Notes: generated from the sequence alone by a model not told the origin. Shown: positions 50,911 to 60,548, counted from the first letter of the stretch. The stretch: DNA of 64,000 nt from Herbidospora daliensis (GCF_001570585.1 NZ_BBXF01000006.1:480673-544672), one strand, 5' to 3'. Numbers and translations are program-made.

Positions 50911-52007
50911 CCGGAACGCGGTCTCAGGCTCAGTCGCCGGCCCGGAACGCCGGTCTTCACGCCGTCCTCGGCGTCGTCGTCGTGCTGGTGCTCGGCGCGG
51001 CCACCCGGTTCCTGGAGAAGAACGTCCCCGTCTGGTTCGAGGGCGATGTCGCCAAGGCCATCGAATATCCCGTCTACGCCATCGTCCTCGGACTCATCGG
51101 CAATGCGATCCTCACCGCCACCGGGTGGCGGGAGCGGCTCGAAGGCGGCTTCCGGACCGAGTTCTTCATCAAGACCGGGCTCGTGCTGCTCGGGGCGTCC
51201 ATCAACCTCAAGGTGATCGTCACGGCCGCCGGGCCGGCCGTCATCCAGGGCATCCTGCTCATCACCAGCGTGTTCCTCTTCACCTGGTGGCTCGCCGGGC
51301 GGCTCGGGATCGACGACAAGCTGCGCGCGTTGTTGTCGTCGGCCGTGTCGATCTGCGGGGTGAGCGCGGCCATCGCGGCGGCGGGGGCCGTCCAGGCCCG
51401 GAAGGAGCAGCTCGCCTACACGGCCAGCCTGGTGATCGCGTTCGCGCTGCCGTCGATCTTCCTGGTGCCGTGGCTGGCCTCGGTGTTCGGGCTGAGCGAC
51501 GAGGTCGCGGGCGCCTGGATCGGCGGCAACATCGACACCACCGCCGCCGTGACCGCGGCCGGGGCGCTCGTCGGCGAGGACGCCCTGGCCGTCGCCTCGA
51601 TCGTGAAGGTCACCCAGAACGCGCTGATCGGGATCGTGGTGATCGCGCTGACCGCGTGGTTCGCGTTCCGGGTCGAGCGCACGCCCGGCGCGAAGGCGCC
51701 CGGGATCGGGGAGTTCTGGACGCGGTTCCCGAAGTTCGTGCTCGGGTTCGTGGCCGCCTCGGTGATCGCCACCTGGTATCTCGGCACCGTCCCCGCCGCC
51801 GACGGCAAGGAGGTCATCGCGGTCGCCAACGACCTGCGGGTGTGGTTCCTGATCCTGGCCTTCGTGAGTATCGGCCTGGAGTTCAAGGTGAGTTCGTTGC
51901 GCGAGGCCGGCTGGCGGCCGGTCGTGGTGTTCGGCAGCGCGGCGGTGCTCAACCTGGTCCTGGCGCTCGGGCTCGCGCTGCTGCTCTTCAGCGGCTTCAC
52001 CGTGTGA
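50907..52007 (+). CDS. YeiH-family putative sulfate/anion exporter
   Basis: The 366-residue protein has about ten membrane segments with the family (UPF0324) pattern: EYPVYAIVLGLIGNAIL, FFIKTGLVLLGASINLKVI, VSICGVSAAIAAAGAV, GAWIGGNIDTTAAVTAAGALVG, VKVTQNALIGI and VSIGLEFKVSSLREAGWRP. YeiH proteins are called putative sulfate exporters, but no substrate is firmly known. Start at 50907 is set by overlap with the preceding small gene. A strong terminator follows at 52042. Confidence 0.87.
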   Translation: MTGTRSQAQSPARNAGLHAVLGVVVVLVLGAATRFLEKNVPVWFEGDVAKAIEYPVYAIVLGLIGNAILTATGWRERLEGGFRTEFFIKTGLVLLGASINLKVIVTAAGPAVIQGILLITSVFLFTWWLAGRLGIDDKLRALLSSAVSICGVSAAIAAAGAVQARKEQLAYTASLVIAFALPSIFLVPWLASVFGLSDEVAGAWIGGNIDTTAAVTAAGALVGEDALAVASIVKVTQNALIGIVVIALTAWFAFRVERTPGAKAPGIGEFWTRFPKFVLGFVAASVIATWYLGTVPAADGKEVIAVANDLRVWFLILAFVSIGLEFKVSSLREAGWRPVVVFGSAAVLNLVLALGLALLLFSGFTV

Positions 52008-52041
52008 GGTAAGTCACAATCCGGAGCTTGGAACGTGCCTG

Positions 52042-52073
52042 AGGGTGACGCCCCTTGTTCGGGGCGTCACCCT
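52042..52073. terminator. Bidirectional terminator after the YeiH-family gene
   Basis: AGGGTGACGCCCC (52042-52054) pairs perfectly with 52061-52073 around TTGTTC, between two convergent genes. The 13-bp perfect stem should stop transcription from both sides. Confidence 0.82.
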
Positions 52074-52083
52074 GCCGGTAGCT

Positions 52084-53643
52084 TCACACCCCGACGTCGC
52101 GGCGGCGGAAGCCCCACAGGCCCGCCGCCGTCAGGACCACGGCCACCACGGCGAGCACGACCAGCGGAAGCGCGGTCACCTCGCCGCCGGGGAGGTGGGG
52201 CGTGTGGGTGAACGGCGACAGGTCGAGCACGGCCTGGCTGAGCTGGAGCAGTGCGCCGATCTGTCCCAGCAGCAGGCAGATCGCCAGGATCCCCCACGCC
52301 ACCCCCGTCAGCCGGGGCAGCAGGCCGAACAGCGCGACGGTCAGGCCCGTCAGGGTGGCCGCCGCCGGAGCCTGCGCCAGCGCCGCGCCGATCAGCCGGG
52401 GGACCTGGCCCAGGTCGCCGACGTCCGCGCCGTAGGTGAGGCCGAGACCGGCGCCGATCATGAGCAGCGCCACGATCGGGCCGGCCACCGCGAAGACCAC
52501 GTGGCCGAGCGCCCACGGCACCCGCGCGGTCCCGGTGGCCAGCACCGGTTCGGCGCGCATCGTGCTCTCCTCCGCGCGCATCCGCAGCGCCGCCTGGATC
52601 CCGTAGGCCGCCGCCGCGATCGCCGCGATGCCCAGCAGGGTGGAGATGAAGGTGTCGGTGAGCGACACCCCGCCGCCCAGGCGGGCGAACAGCTCGGCCA
52701 GCTCCGGGTTGCCGTTGAACGCCTCGGTCGCGCCGGACACCGCGCCGCCGAAGGCCAGCCCGAAGATCAGGAAGCCGACGCTCCAGCCGGTCAGCAGCCC
52801 CCGCTGCAACCGCCAGGCCAGCGCGAACGGGCCGGTCAGCGAGGTCGAACCGGCCGGGCCGAGCCGGGTCGGCACCAACCCGCCGCCCACGTCGCGGCGG
52901 ACCGAGAGCCATCCGGCCAGCCCGGCCAGCAGCGCCGCCAGGCCGAAGGAGGCCAGCAGCGGCAACCAGGTCTCGTCGGCGAACGGCTGGGTGTACTGGC
53001 CCCAGGCCAGCGGCGAGGCCCACGACAGGCCCGACCCGGTCGCGTCGCCGGCCGCCCTGATCAGGTAGGCGAGGCCGAGCACGGCCAGCCCCAGCCCGCG
53101 CGCCGGTCCGGCGTTCTCGGTGAGCTGGGCGGCCACCGCGCCGACGGCGGCGAACACGATCCCGGCGAACGCCAGCGACAGGCCGAGCAGCAGCGAACCG
53201 CTGGAGAAGCCCATGAAGGCCGCCGTCAGCAGGCCCAGCACCAGGTCGGCGCCGACCGCCACGACCAGCGCGGCGGCGAGCGGGGCGTGCCGTCCGACGA
53301 CGGTCGCGGCGACCAGTTCCCGCCGCCCGGCGTCCTCCTCGGTACGGGTGTGCCTGATCACCACGAGCACGTTGATCAGCGCGACGATCAGCAGGGTCAG
53401 CCCGGCCCGCTGGGTGGCCAGGGCGCCGACGCTCGACCCGTAGATCGGGCCCAGCATCGCCTCGATCGAGGGGATGCCCGCCGTGGTCCGGGCGTACAGC
53501 TCCCGGGCCTCGTCGGTGGGCGTGAGCTCGGCGAAGCTGGCGGCGTACACGGCCGGGAGCGCGGCCAGGATCAGCACCCACAGGGGGAGCAGCACCCGGT
53601 CGCGCCGCAGGATGAGGCGGATCAGGTGCCGGAGGCCGGTCAT
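52084..53643 (-). CDS. ABC-2-type exporter permease
   Basis: The 519-residue protein has about 12 membrane segments in two similar halves. The first half opens [26 protein letters not shown] and the second [26 protein letters not shown], as in large actinobacterial polyketide/drug exporters (for example the TetR/GbsR-linked ABC-2 group). It overlaps the ATPase gene by four bases. CDS start is ATG at 53643; a longer minus-strand frame beyond it is antisense to nothing real and was rejected. Confidence 0.85.
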   Translation of the reverse strand: MTGLRHLIRLILRRDRVLLPLWVLILAALPAVYAASFAELTPTDEARELYARTTAGIPSIEAMLGPIYGSSVGALATQRAGLTLLIVALINVLVVIRHTRTEEDAGRRELVAATVVGRHAPLAAALVVAVGADLVLGLLTAAFMGFSSGSLLLGLSLAFAGIVFAAVGAVAAQLTENAGPARGLGLAVLGLAYLIRAAGDATGSGLSWASPLAWGQYTQPFADETWLPLLASFGLAALLAGLAGWLSVRRDVGGGLVPTRLGPAGSTSLTGPFALAWRLQRGLLTGWSVGFLIFGLAFGGAVSGATEAFNGNPELAELFARLGGGVSLTDTFISTLLGIAAIAAAAYGIQAALRMRAEESTMRAEPVLATGTARVPWALGHVVFAVAGPIVALLMIGAGLGLTYGADVGDLGQVPRLIGAALAQAPAAATLTGLTVALFGLLPRLTGVAWGILAICLLLGQIGALLQLSQAVLDLSPFTHTPHLPGGEVTALPLVVLAVVAVVLTAAGLWGFRRRDVGV

Positions 53644-54521
53644 CTCGCCGCCCCCTGGTAGTGGCGCATGAAGAGCTCTTCGAGGGTGGGCGGCTGGGAG
53701 GTGAGGCTGCGCACGCCGGCGGCCGTCAGGTGCTTCAGCGTGTCGTCGAGCCGGTCGGTGTCGACCTCGAAGCGCACCCTCGTGCCGTCGACGACCAGGT
53801 CGTGCACGCCCGGGATCGTGGTGAGGGGGGTGGCCAGGTCGGCGCTGATCGACGTGCGGGTCAGGTGGCGCAGGTCGGTCAGGGTGCCGCTCTCGACGGT
53901 CTGGCCGTTCCTGATGATGCTCACCCGGTCGCACAGCTGCTCGACCTCGGCCAGGATGTGGCTCGACAGCAGGACCGTGCGGCCCGACGTCTTCTCCTCC
54001 GCGATGCACTCCCGGAAGACCTCCTCCATCAGGGGGTCGAGGCCGGAGGTGGGCTCGTCGAGGATGAGCAGTTCCACGTCCGAGGCGAGCGCGGCGACCA
54101 GGGCGACCTTCTGCCGGTTGCCCTTGGAGTAGGCGCGGCCCTTCTTGCGCGGGTCGAGGTCGAAGCGCTCCAGCAGCTCGGCGCGGCGTTGGGGGTTCAG
54201 CCCGCCGCGCAGCCGGCCGAGCAGGTCGATGACCTCGCCGCCCGACAGGTTCGGCCACAGGGTGACGTCGCCGGGCACGTAGGCGAGGCGGCGGTGGAGC
54301 GCGGTGGCGTCCTTCCACGGGTCGCCGCCCAGCAGGCGGGCCGACCCGGAGTCGGCGCGCAGCAGCCCGAGGAGGACACGGATCGTGGTCGACTTCCCCG
54401 ATCCGTTCGGGCCCAGAAAACCGTGCACCTCCCCGGTCCTGACCGTGAGGTCGAGTCCGTTGAGCGCGTGCGTCCGGCCGAAGGTTTTGTGGAGGCCGGA
54501 CACCAGGATGGCGTTTTCCAT
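53640..54521 (-). CDS. ABC transporter ATP-binding protein
   Basis: The 293-residue ATPase has Walker [10 protein letters not shown] at about 37-45, a signature [15 protein letters not shown], Walker [16 protein letters not shown] and switch His in [10 protein letters not shown]. The C-terminal ~80 residues are the extra domain common in drug exporters of the DrrA type. It is translationally coupled to the permease. An 18-bp palindrome 20 bases before the ATG and the divergent GbsR/MarR-type gene suggest repression of the pair. Confidence 0.92.
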   Translation of the reverse strand: MENAILVSGLHKTFGRTHALNGLDLTVRTGEVHGFLGPNGSGKSTTIRVLLGLLRADSGSARLLGGDPWKDATALHRRLAYVPGDVTLWPNLSGGEVIDLLGRLRGGLNPQRRAELLERFDLDPRKKGRAYSKGNRQKVALVAALASDVELLILDEPTSGLDPLMEEVFRECIAEEKTSGRTVLLSSHILAEVEQLCDRVSIIRNGQTVESGTLTDLRHLTRTSISADLATPLTTIPGVHDLVVDGTRVRFEVDTDRLDDTLKHLTAAGVRSLTSQPPTLEELFMRHYQGAAR

Positions 54522-54540
54522 GGTTCGGACCGTACGCTCG

Positions 54541-54558
54541 TTTCACAAATTTGTGAAA
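54541..54558. promoter_or_regulatory. Perfect 18-bp palindrome, probable operator
   Basis: TTTCACAAATTTGTGAAA is a perfect palindrome in the gap between the ABC exporter genes and the divergent GbsR/MarR-type regulator. It starts 20 bases before the ATPase start and 47 before the regulator start, a good place to block both. TATGACGCG/CGCGTATATA farther right could be promoter parts of the regulator. Confidence 0.75.
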
Positions 54559-54604
54559 TCTATGACGCGTATGAATCGCGTATATATTTTGGTGGGGAGG
54601 TTGG

Positions 54605-55075
54605 ATGCGAGACGAAGAACAGGTACGCATGGCCACCGAGCGGATGGCCATGGTGTTCACCGGCTGGGGCTTTCCCCGGATGGCCGCCCGGGTGCTGATG
54701 ACGGTGATGATCGCCGACGAGGACGCGCTCACGGCCGGGCAGATCGGCGAGCGCCTGGGGGTGAGCCCGGCGGCGGTGTCGGGGGCGGTGCGCTACCTGC
54801 TCCAGGTGGGGATGCTGGCCAAGGAGCCGCAGATCGGCTCGCGCAGCGACGTCTACCGGCTGCCCGACAATCCCTGGTACGAGGCGACGGTCCTGAAGAA
54901 CGACCTGTTCATCTCGCTGTCGGCGATGGCCGAGGAGATCGGCGTCGCGCTGGGGGAGGACACCCCGGCGGCCCGCCGGGTCATGACCATGAACGAATAC
55001 TTCAAGTTCGTCCACGAGTCGCTGCCGATGCTCATGGACCTCTGGCGGAAGTACAAGATCGAACATGGGCTCTGA
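54605..55075 (+). CDS. GbsR/MarR-type transcriptional regulator
   Basis: The 156-residue protein has a winged helix near residues 38-95 (DALTAGQIGERLGVSPAAVSGAVRYLLQVGMLAKEP, wing GSRSDVYRL). The amphipathic helices around it match the GbsR branch of the MarR fold: GWGFPRMAARVLMTVMI before it and KNDLFISLSAMAEEIG after it. It faces the ABC exporter genes across the palindrome and probably represses them. The ATG has GGGAGG 6 bases upstream. A terminator follows at 55108. Confidence 0.88.
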   Translation: MRDEEQVRMATERMAMVFTGWGFPRMAARVLMTVMIADEDALTAGQIGERLGVSPAAVSGAVRYLLQVGMLAKEPQIGSRSDVYRLPDNPWYEATVLKNDLFISLSAMAEEIGVALGEDTPAARRVMTMNEYFKFVHESLPMLMDLWRKYKIEHGL

Positions 55076-55107
55076 CTGACAGAGTGGTCTGACACTTGTT
55101 GACATAG

Positions 55108-55134
55108 ACCGCCTCGGAGTTCCGGGGCGGTTTC
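55108..55134 (+). terminator. Terminator after the GbsR/MarR-type gene
   Basis: ACCGCCTCGG (55108-55117) pairs with CCGGGGCGGT (55122-55131) around AGTT with one mismatch, followed by TT. It lies 32 bases after the stop. Confidence 0.7.
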
Positions 55135-55204
55135 GTCATGTTTCACCGGATAACGGGATGGGCCTTGTGACGCGCGGATCGGCGGGCTACGATCCCCCCA
55201 ACTC

Positions 55205-55221
55205 TTAGGAAACTTTACTAA
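55205..55221. promoter_or_regulatory. Palindromic site upstream of the chitinase genes
   Basis: TTAGGAAACTTTACTAA is a near-perfect palindrome (7 of 8 pairs around C at 55213), 80 bases upstream of the first chitinase. The GGAAA-N-TTTCC type resembles operators of ROK-type regulators upstream of actinobacterial chitosanase and other glycoside hydrolase genes, from memory; the binding protein here is unknown. No -35/-10 pair was clear. Confidence 0.55.
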
Positions 55222-55301
55222 AAGAAGCTTCGACTCACCGCGTCAAGTCACCGGACGCATCCACAGCCTGTCCTCCCACTCCCCCCACCAGAGGTTGTGA
55301 C

Positions 55302-56915
55302 ATGCAACGTAGGTATGTCTGGCGAACGCTGACGGCGGTCTTCTCGCTCGCGCTCGCCTTCGTCGTGATCCCCTTCGCCGCGAGCCCGGCCAGCGCCGCC
55401 GCGACGGCGACGTTCACCAAGACCTCCTCGTGGGGGTCGGCCTTCGAGGGCAAGTACGTCATCACCAACAGCGGCCCCAACGCGGTCAACGGCTGGTCGC
55501 TCGCCTTCGACCTGCCCTCCGGCGGCGCCGTCAGCTCCCAGTGGGACGCCACGCTCACCCGCAGCGGCCAGCGCTTCACCTTCTCCAACGTCGGCTGGAA
55601 CGGCACCATCCCGGTCGGCGGCTCGGTGAGCTTCGGCTTCATCGCCAGCCCCGGCAACGCCACCCCCGCCAACTGCACCGTCAACGGCGTCTCGTGCGGC
55701 GGCGGCACCAACCCCTCGCCGTCGCCCTCGCCCTCGCCGCAGCCGGGCGTGCCCGGCAAGCCGGGCACCCCGTCGGTCACCGGCACCACCGGCTCGTCGA
55801 TCTCGCTCTCGTGGGGCGCCTCGTCGGGCACCGTCACCGGTTACCGCGTGTACGAGGGCGGCACCCAGCGCGCCCAGGTCACCGGCACCACCGCCACCAT
55901 CTCAGGGCTGGCGTCGTGCACCGGGAAGACGTACACGGTCAGGGCCTACAACGCGCAGGGCGAGTCGACCGCCAGCGACGCCGTGAGCGGCTCCACCACC
56001 GGCTGCCCGATCGGGCCGCTGCCCAAGCACTTCCTCACCGGCTACTGGCACAACTTCGTCAACCCGGCCACCGAGCTGAAGCTGTCGGCGGTGCCGAACG
56101 AGTACGACCTGATCGCCGTCGCGTTCGCCGAGGCCACCAGCACCCCGGGCCAGGTCACCTTCGCCCTCGACAGCGGCCTCGCCGCCGCCGTCGGCGGATA
56201 CACCGAGGCCCAGTTCAAGGCCGACGTCCAGGCCAAGAAGGCGGCGGGCAAGAAGGTCATCATCTCGGTCGGCGGCGAGACCGGCCGCGTGCAGGTCGCC
56301 AGCAGCGCCGCCGCGACCCAGTTCGCCAACTCGGTCTACTCGATCATGCAGACCTACGGCTTCGACGGCGTCGACATCGACCTGGAGAACGGCCTCAACG
56401 CCCAGTGGATGGGCGACGCGCTGCGCCAGCTGCGCAGCCGCGTCGGCTCGTCGCTGATCATCACGATGGCCCCGCAGACGATCGACATGCAGTCGACCGG
56501 CATGGAGTACTTCAAGCTGGCCCTCGGCATCAAGGACATCCTCACGGTCGTCCACATGCAGTACTACAACTCCGGCTCGATGCTCGGCTGCGACCAGGCG
56601 TTCGCCTACGGCCAGGGCTCGATCAACTTCCTCACCGCCCTCGCCTGCATCCAGCTGGAGAACGGGCTGCGCGACGACCAGGTCGCCCTCGGCCTCCCGG
56701 CCGGGCCCGGCGCGGCCGGCGGCGGCGTGGTCGCCCCGTCGATGGTCAACCAGGCCCTCACGTGCCTGGCGACCCGCACCAACTGCGGCAGCTTCGTGCC
56801 GCCGCGCGCCTACCCGGGCATCCGGGGCGCGATGACCTGGTCGATCAACTGGGACGCCAGCAACAACTGGAACTTCTCCCGGACCGTCCGCCCCCACCTG
56901 AACACCCTGCCGTAG
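55302..56915 (+). CDS. Secreted GH18 chitinase with CBM2 and Fn3 domains
   Basis: The 537-residue protein has a signal peptide (about 1-32, ending SPASAAA), a CBM2 cellulose/chitin-binding domain (about 35-130, with EGKYVITNSGPNAVNGWSLAF), a Pro-Ser linker, an Fn3 domain (about 153-230) and a GH18 barrel (about 238-537). The catalytic acid is Glu365 in DGVDIDLE. It should cut chitin in the environment. ATG at 55302 has GAGGTTGTG upstream. It leads three chitinase genes and is followed with no gap by the next. Confidence 0.93.
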   Translation: MQRRYVWRTLTAVFSLALAFVVIPFAASPASAAATATFTKTSSWGSAFEGKYVITNSGPNAVNGWSLAFDLPSGGAVSSQWDATLTRSGQRFTFSNVGWNGTIPVGGSVSFGFIASPGNATPANCTVNGVSCGGGTNPSPSPSPSPQPGVPGKPGTPSVTGTTGSSISLSWGASSGTVTGYRVYEGGTQRAQVTGTTATISGLASCTGKTYTVRAYNAQGESTASDAVSGSTTGCPIGPLPKHFLTGYWHNFVNPATELKLSAVPNEYDLIAVAFAEATSTPGQVTFALDSGLAAAVGGYTEAQFKADVQAKKAAGKKVIISVGGETGRVQVASSAAATQFANSVYSIMQTYGFDGVDIDLENGLNAQWMGDALRQLRSRVGSSLIITMAPQTIDMQSTGMEYFKLALGIKDILTVVHMQYYNSGSMLGCDQAFAYGQGSINFLTALACIQLENGLRDDQVALGLPAGPGAAGGGVVAPSMVNQALTCLATRTNCGSFVPPRAYPGIRGAMTWSINWDASNNWNFSRTVRPHLNTLP

Positions 56916-58682
56916 ATGAAGATCCGCAGCCTCATAGCAGCTGCGGCCCTCGTGCTGGGCGGCGCGTTCGTCGCGTCGCCCGCCCAGGCCGCCAACATCG
57001 CCGCCAACCCCGGCTTCGAGTCGGGCCTGACCGGCTGGACGTGCTCCTCGGGCGCCCAGGCCGTCACCACCCCCGTCCGTTCGGGCTCCGGAGCGCTGGC
57101 CGCCACCCCGGCCGGCAGCGACTTCGCCCGCTGCTCCCAGACCGTGACCGTCCAGCCGAACACCGCCTACACGCTCTCGGCGTGGGTGCGCGGCCCCTAC
57201 GTCTTCCTCGGCGCGATCGGGTTCTCCGAGACCTGGGCCGCGCCCGGGGCGAGCTGGGCCCAGCTCACCCGCGCCTTCACCACCGGCGCCTCCCAGACCT
57301 CCGTGACGATCTACCTCAACGGCTGGTACGGCCAGGGCACCTACTACGCCGACGACGTCGTGCTCGACGGCCCCGGCGGCAACCCGCCCGGCCCGCAGCC
57401 CCCGGCCGCGCCGGTCCTGTCGTACAGCCAGACGACCACCGACGTGAACCTGTCGTGGCCCGCGGTCTCGGGCGCCACGGGGTACCGCGTCTACCGCAAC
57501 GGGTCGCTGATCTCCTCGCCGACCGCGACGGCCTACACCGACCGGCCCTCCGCCGGGACCCACGGCTACCAGGTCAGCGCGGTCAACGCGGCCGGCGAGT
57601 CGGCGCGGTCGAACACCGTCACCGCGACGGTCGGCAGCGTGCCGCCGCCGCCCACCGGCCTGCCCAAGCGGGTCATGGTCGGCTACCTGCACGCCTCGTT
57701 CGCCAACGGCTCCGGCTACACGCGGATGGCCGACGTGCCGAACGAGTGGGACGTCATCAATTTGTCGTTCGGCGAGCCGACCTCGGTCACCTCGGGCGAC
57801 ATCCGCTTCACCCAGTGCCCGGTCGCCGAGTGCCCCAACGTGGAGACCGAGGCGCAGTTCATCGCGGCCATCCGGGCCAAGCAGCAGGCCGGCAAGAAGG
57901 TGCTGATCTCGATCGGCGGCCAGAACGGCCAGGTGCAGCTCACGACCACGGCCGCGCGCGACAAGTTCGTCCAGTCGGTCGGCGCCATCATCGACAAGTA
58001 CGGCCTCGACGGTCTCGACATCGACTTCGAGGGCCACAGCCTGTCGCTGAACGCCGGTGACACCGACTTCCGCAACCCGACCACCCCCGTGATCGTCAAC
58101 CTGATCGCGGCGCTGCGCTCGCTGAAGGCGCGCTACGGGAGCCGTTTCATCCTGACCATGGCTCCAGAGACGTTCTTCGTGCAGCTCGGCTACCAGTTCT
58201 ACGGTTCGGGCCAGTGGGGCGGCGCCGACCCGCGCGCGGCCGCGTACCTCCCGGTCATCCACGCGATGCGGAACGACCTGACCCTGCTCCACGTGCAGGA
58301 CTACAACTCCGGGCCGATCATGGGCCTGGACAACCAGTACCACACGATGGGCGGCCACGACTTCCACGTCGCGATGACCGACATGCTGCTCGCCGGCTTC
58401 CCGATCCAGGGGAACACGAACAACGTCTTCCCGGCGCTGCGGCAGGACCAGGTCGCCATCGGCCTGCCGTCCTCCCCGCAGGCGGGCAACGGCTTCACCA
58501 CCGTCGCCGAGGTCCAGAAGGCGTTCGACTGCCTGGCCAAGGGCGTCAACTGCGGCCCCTACCGGCCGCGCGGCGTCTACCCGAACCTCCGGGGTCTGAT
58601 GACCTGGTCGATCAACTGGGACCGGTTCAACAACTTCGAGTTCTCCCGCAGCCACCGCTCCTACCTCAACGCGCTCGGATAG
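56916..58682 (+). CDS. Secreted GH18 chitinase with CBM and Fn3 domains
   Basis: The 588-residue protein has a signal peptide (about 1-25, ending PAQA), a beta-sandwich carbohydrate-binding domain of the CBM4/9/16 type (about 27-155, NIAANPGFESGLTGWT), an Fn3 domain (about 163-245, YRVYRNGSLI) and a GH18 domain (about 250-588). Catalytic Glu372 is in DGLDIDFE. The ATG follows the previous stop with no gap. Different binding domains in adjacent chitinases suggest complementary targeting of chitin surfaces. Confidence 0.93.
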   Translation: MKIRSLIAAAALVLGGAFVASPAQAANIAANPGFESGLTGWTCSSGAQAVTTPVRSGSGALAATPAGSDFARCSQTVTVQPNTAYTLSAWVRGPYVFLGAIGFSETWAAPGASWAQLTRAFTTGASQTSVTIYLNGWYGQGTYYADDVVLDGPGGNPPGPQPPAAPVLSYSQTTTDVNLSWPAVSGATGYRVYRNGSLISSPTATAYTDRPSAGTHGYQVSAVNAAGESARSNTVTATVGSVPPPPTGLPKRVMVGYLHASFANGSGYTRMADVPNEWDVINLSFGEPTSVTSGDIRFTQCPVAECPNVETEAQFIAAIRAKQQAGKKVLISIGGQNGQVQLTTTAARDKFVQSVGAIIDKYGLDGLDIDFEGHSLSLNAGDTDFRNPTTPVIVNLIAALRSLKARYGSRFILTMAPETFFVQLGYQFYGSGQWGGADPRAAAYLPVIHAMRNDLTLLHVQDYNSGPIMGLDNQYHTMGGHDFHVAMTDMLLAGFPIQGNTNNVFPALRQDQVAIGLPSSPQAGNGFTTVAEVQKAFDCLAKGVNCGPYRPRGVYPNLRGLMTWSINWDRFNNFEFSRSHRSYLNALG

Positions 58683-58693
58683 GACGTGTACCG

Positions 58694-60238
58694 ATGAAAC
58701 GCTTACGCGTGCTCCTCGCGGCCTCCATCGCCTTCGCGGGTGTCCTCGTCGCCACCCCCGCGCACGCCGCGCCCGCCACCGCCGTCTTCACCAAGACCTC
58801 CGAATGGGGGTCCGCCTTCGAGGGCAAGTACGTCATCACCAACGGCACCACCTCGACCATCAGCGGCTGGTCGGTCGCCTTCGACCTGCCCTCGGGCGGC
58901 AACGTCAGCTCCCAGTGGGACGCCGTGCTCTCCCGCAGCGGCCAGCGCTTCACCCTCTCCAACGTGGGCTGGAACGGCTCCATCCCGCCCGGCGGCACCG
59001 CCAGCTTCGGCTTCATCGCCTCGCCCGGCTCGGCCGTGCCCGCCAACTGCACCCTGAACGGCCAGCCCTGCGGCGGCGGCACCACCAACCCGGGCGCGCC
59101 CGGCACCCCCGGGAACCCGTCGGTCACCGGCTCGACCAGCTCGTCGATCTCCCTCTCGTGGGGCGCGTCCTCGGGCACGGTCACCGGCTATCGCGTGTAC
59201 GAGGGCTCGACCCAGCGCGCGCAGGTCACCGGCACCTCGGCGACCATCTCGGGGATCGCGGCCTGCACCTCCAAGACCTATTCGGTGAGGGCGTACAACA
59301 GCGTGGGTGAATCGTCCTCGTCCGCCTCGGTCACCGGCTCGACCACGGGCTGCCCGACCGGCGGCGCGCGGATGCCCGGCGCGCCCTACCTCTACATGGG
59401 CTGGGGAGACCCGCCCAACCCCGCGACCGTGATGGCCGCGAGCGGCGTGAAGTCGTTCACGATGGCCTTCATCCTGTCGTCGGGCGGCTGCAACCCGGCC
59501 TGGGACGGCAACCGCCCGCTCAACAACGCGGCCGACGTCAACGCCATCAACGCCATCAAGGCGGCCGGCGGGTCGATCCAGGTCTCGTTCGGCGGCTGGC
59601 AGGGCAACAAGCTCGGCCCGAACTGCTCGACGCCGCAGGCGTACGCGCAGGCCGTGCAGACGGTGATCAACGCCACCGGGCCGGCCGTGGTCGACTTCGA
59701 CATCGAGAACACCGACGAGTTCGAGAACTACACCGTCCAGGACCGCATCCTGAACGGCCTCAAGATCGTCAAGCAGAACAACCCGAACATCAAGATCGCG
59801 GTCACCTTCGGGACGTCGACGACCGGCCCCACCTCCCACGGCGTGCGCCTGATCAACCAGGCCCGCGCCCTGGCGGTGCCGATCGACAACTTCACGATCA
59901 TGACGTTTGACTTCGGCAGCTCCAACATCCAGCAGGACACGATCAACGCCTCCGAAGGACTGAAGAACGTCCTGAAGTCGGCCTACGGCTACACCGACGC
60001 ACAGGCCTACGCGAAGATGGGCATCTCCGGCATGGTCGGCCTCTCCGACCAGTTCGAGACCACCACCCCCGCGGCCTGGACGGCGATCCGCGACTACGCC
60101 CTCCAGCGTGGCCTGACCCGCTTCGCGACCTGGTCGGTCAACCGCGACCGGCCGTGCCCCGGCGGCGGCGTGGTCGCCAACTGCTCCGGCATCAGCCAGT
60201 CGAACTGGGACTTCACCAGGATCACCGCGGGTTTCTGA
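58694..60238 (+). CDS. Secreted GH18 chitinase with CBM2 and Fn3 domains
   Basis: The 514-residue protein has a signal peptide (about 1-27, ending PAHA), a CBM2 domain and Fn3 domain nearly identical in order and very similar in sequence to those of the first chitinase, and a more distant GH18 domain (about 225-514). Its acidic motif is VVDFDIENTD with Glu338 as the probable acid. GGCNPAWDGNRPL is typical of a divergent actinobacterial GH18 group. It starts 11 bases after the second chitinase. Two strong hairpins follow. Confidence 0.92.
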   Translation: MKRLRVLLAASIAFAGVLVATPAHAAPATAVFTKTSEWGSAFEGKYVITNGTTSTISGWSVAFDLPSGGNVSSQWDAVLSRSGQRFTLSNVGWNGSIPPGGTASFGFIASPGSAVPANCTLNGQPCGGGTTNPGAPGTPGNPSVTGSTSSSISLSWGASSGTVTGYRVYEGSTQRAQVTGTSATISGIAACTSKTYSVRAYNSVGESSSSASVTGSTTGCPTGGARMPGAPYLYMGWGDPPNPATVMAASGVKSFTMAFILSSGGCNPAWDGNRPLNNAADVNAINAIKAAGGSIQVSFGGWQGNKLGPNCSTPQAYAQAVQTVINATGPAVVDFDIENTDEFENYTVQDRILNGLKIVKQNNPNIKIAVTFGTSTTGPTSHGVRLINQARALAVPIDNFTIMTFDFGSSNIQQDTINASEGLKNVLKSAYGYTDAQAYAKMGISGMVGLSDQFETTTPAAWTAIRDYALQRGLTRFATWSVNRDRPCPGGGVVANCSGISQSNWDFTRITAGF

Positions 60239-60245
60239 CCGTCAC

Positions 60246-60282
60246 GACCGTCGGGGCGCTCTGACCGGGCGCCCCGACGGTC
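60246..60282 (+). terminator. Terminator 1 after the chitinase genes
   Basis: GACCGTCGGGGCGC (60246-60259) pairs perfectly with 60269-60282 around a 9-base loop, 7 bases after the chitinase stop. The 14-bp stem is very stable. Confidence 0.8.
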
Positions 60283-60294
60283 CCGGAACCGAGG

Positions 60295-60336
60295 GCGGTG
60301 CCGCACCCATGCCGGGACGCCGGGGTGCGGCACCGC
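60295..60336. terminator. Terminator 2 after the chitinase genes
   Basis: GCGGTGCCGCACCC (60295-60308) pairs perfectly with 60323-60336 around a 14-base loop. Only 12 bases separate it from the first hairpin. The remaining ~210 bases before the next gene hold no gene that I can see, only GC-rich sequence with its promoter presumably near the end. Confidence 0.7.
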
Positions 60337-60548
60337 TCTCTTCGCGGCGTCGCGGGTTCCGTGTCGTCGAAGTTCCACGTCGTCTCGGGGCGAGGCGGGA
60401 GCGGGGCGTCGCGCCGGATGCGGCGGGGGGCGGGAGCGGCCGGGCGGCGCCGGGGTGGGCGGAGCCGTAACGGAAGCCGGTTCTTCCCCGGAGTGCGGCG
60501 CGCGACTGACGACGGCGAGGCATGCGGAATGGCTAAGGTTGGCGCGTC

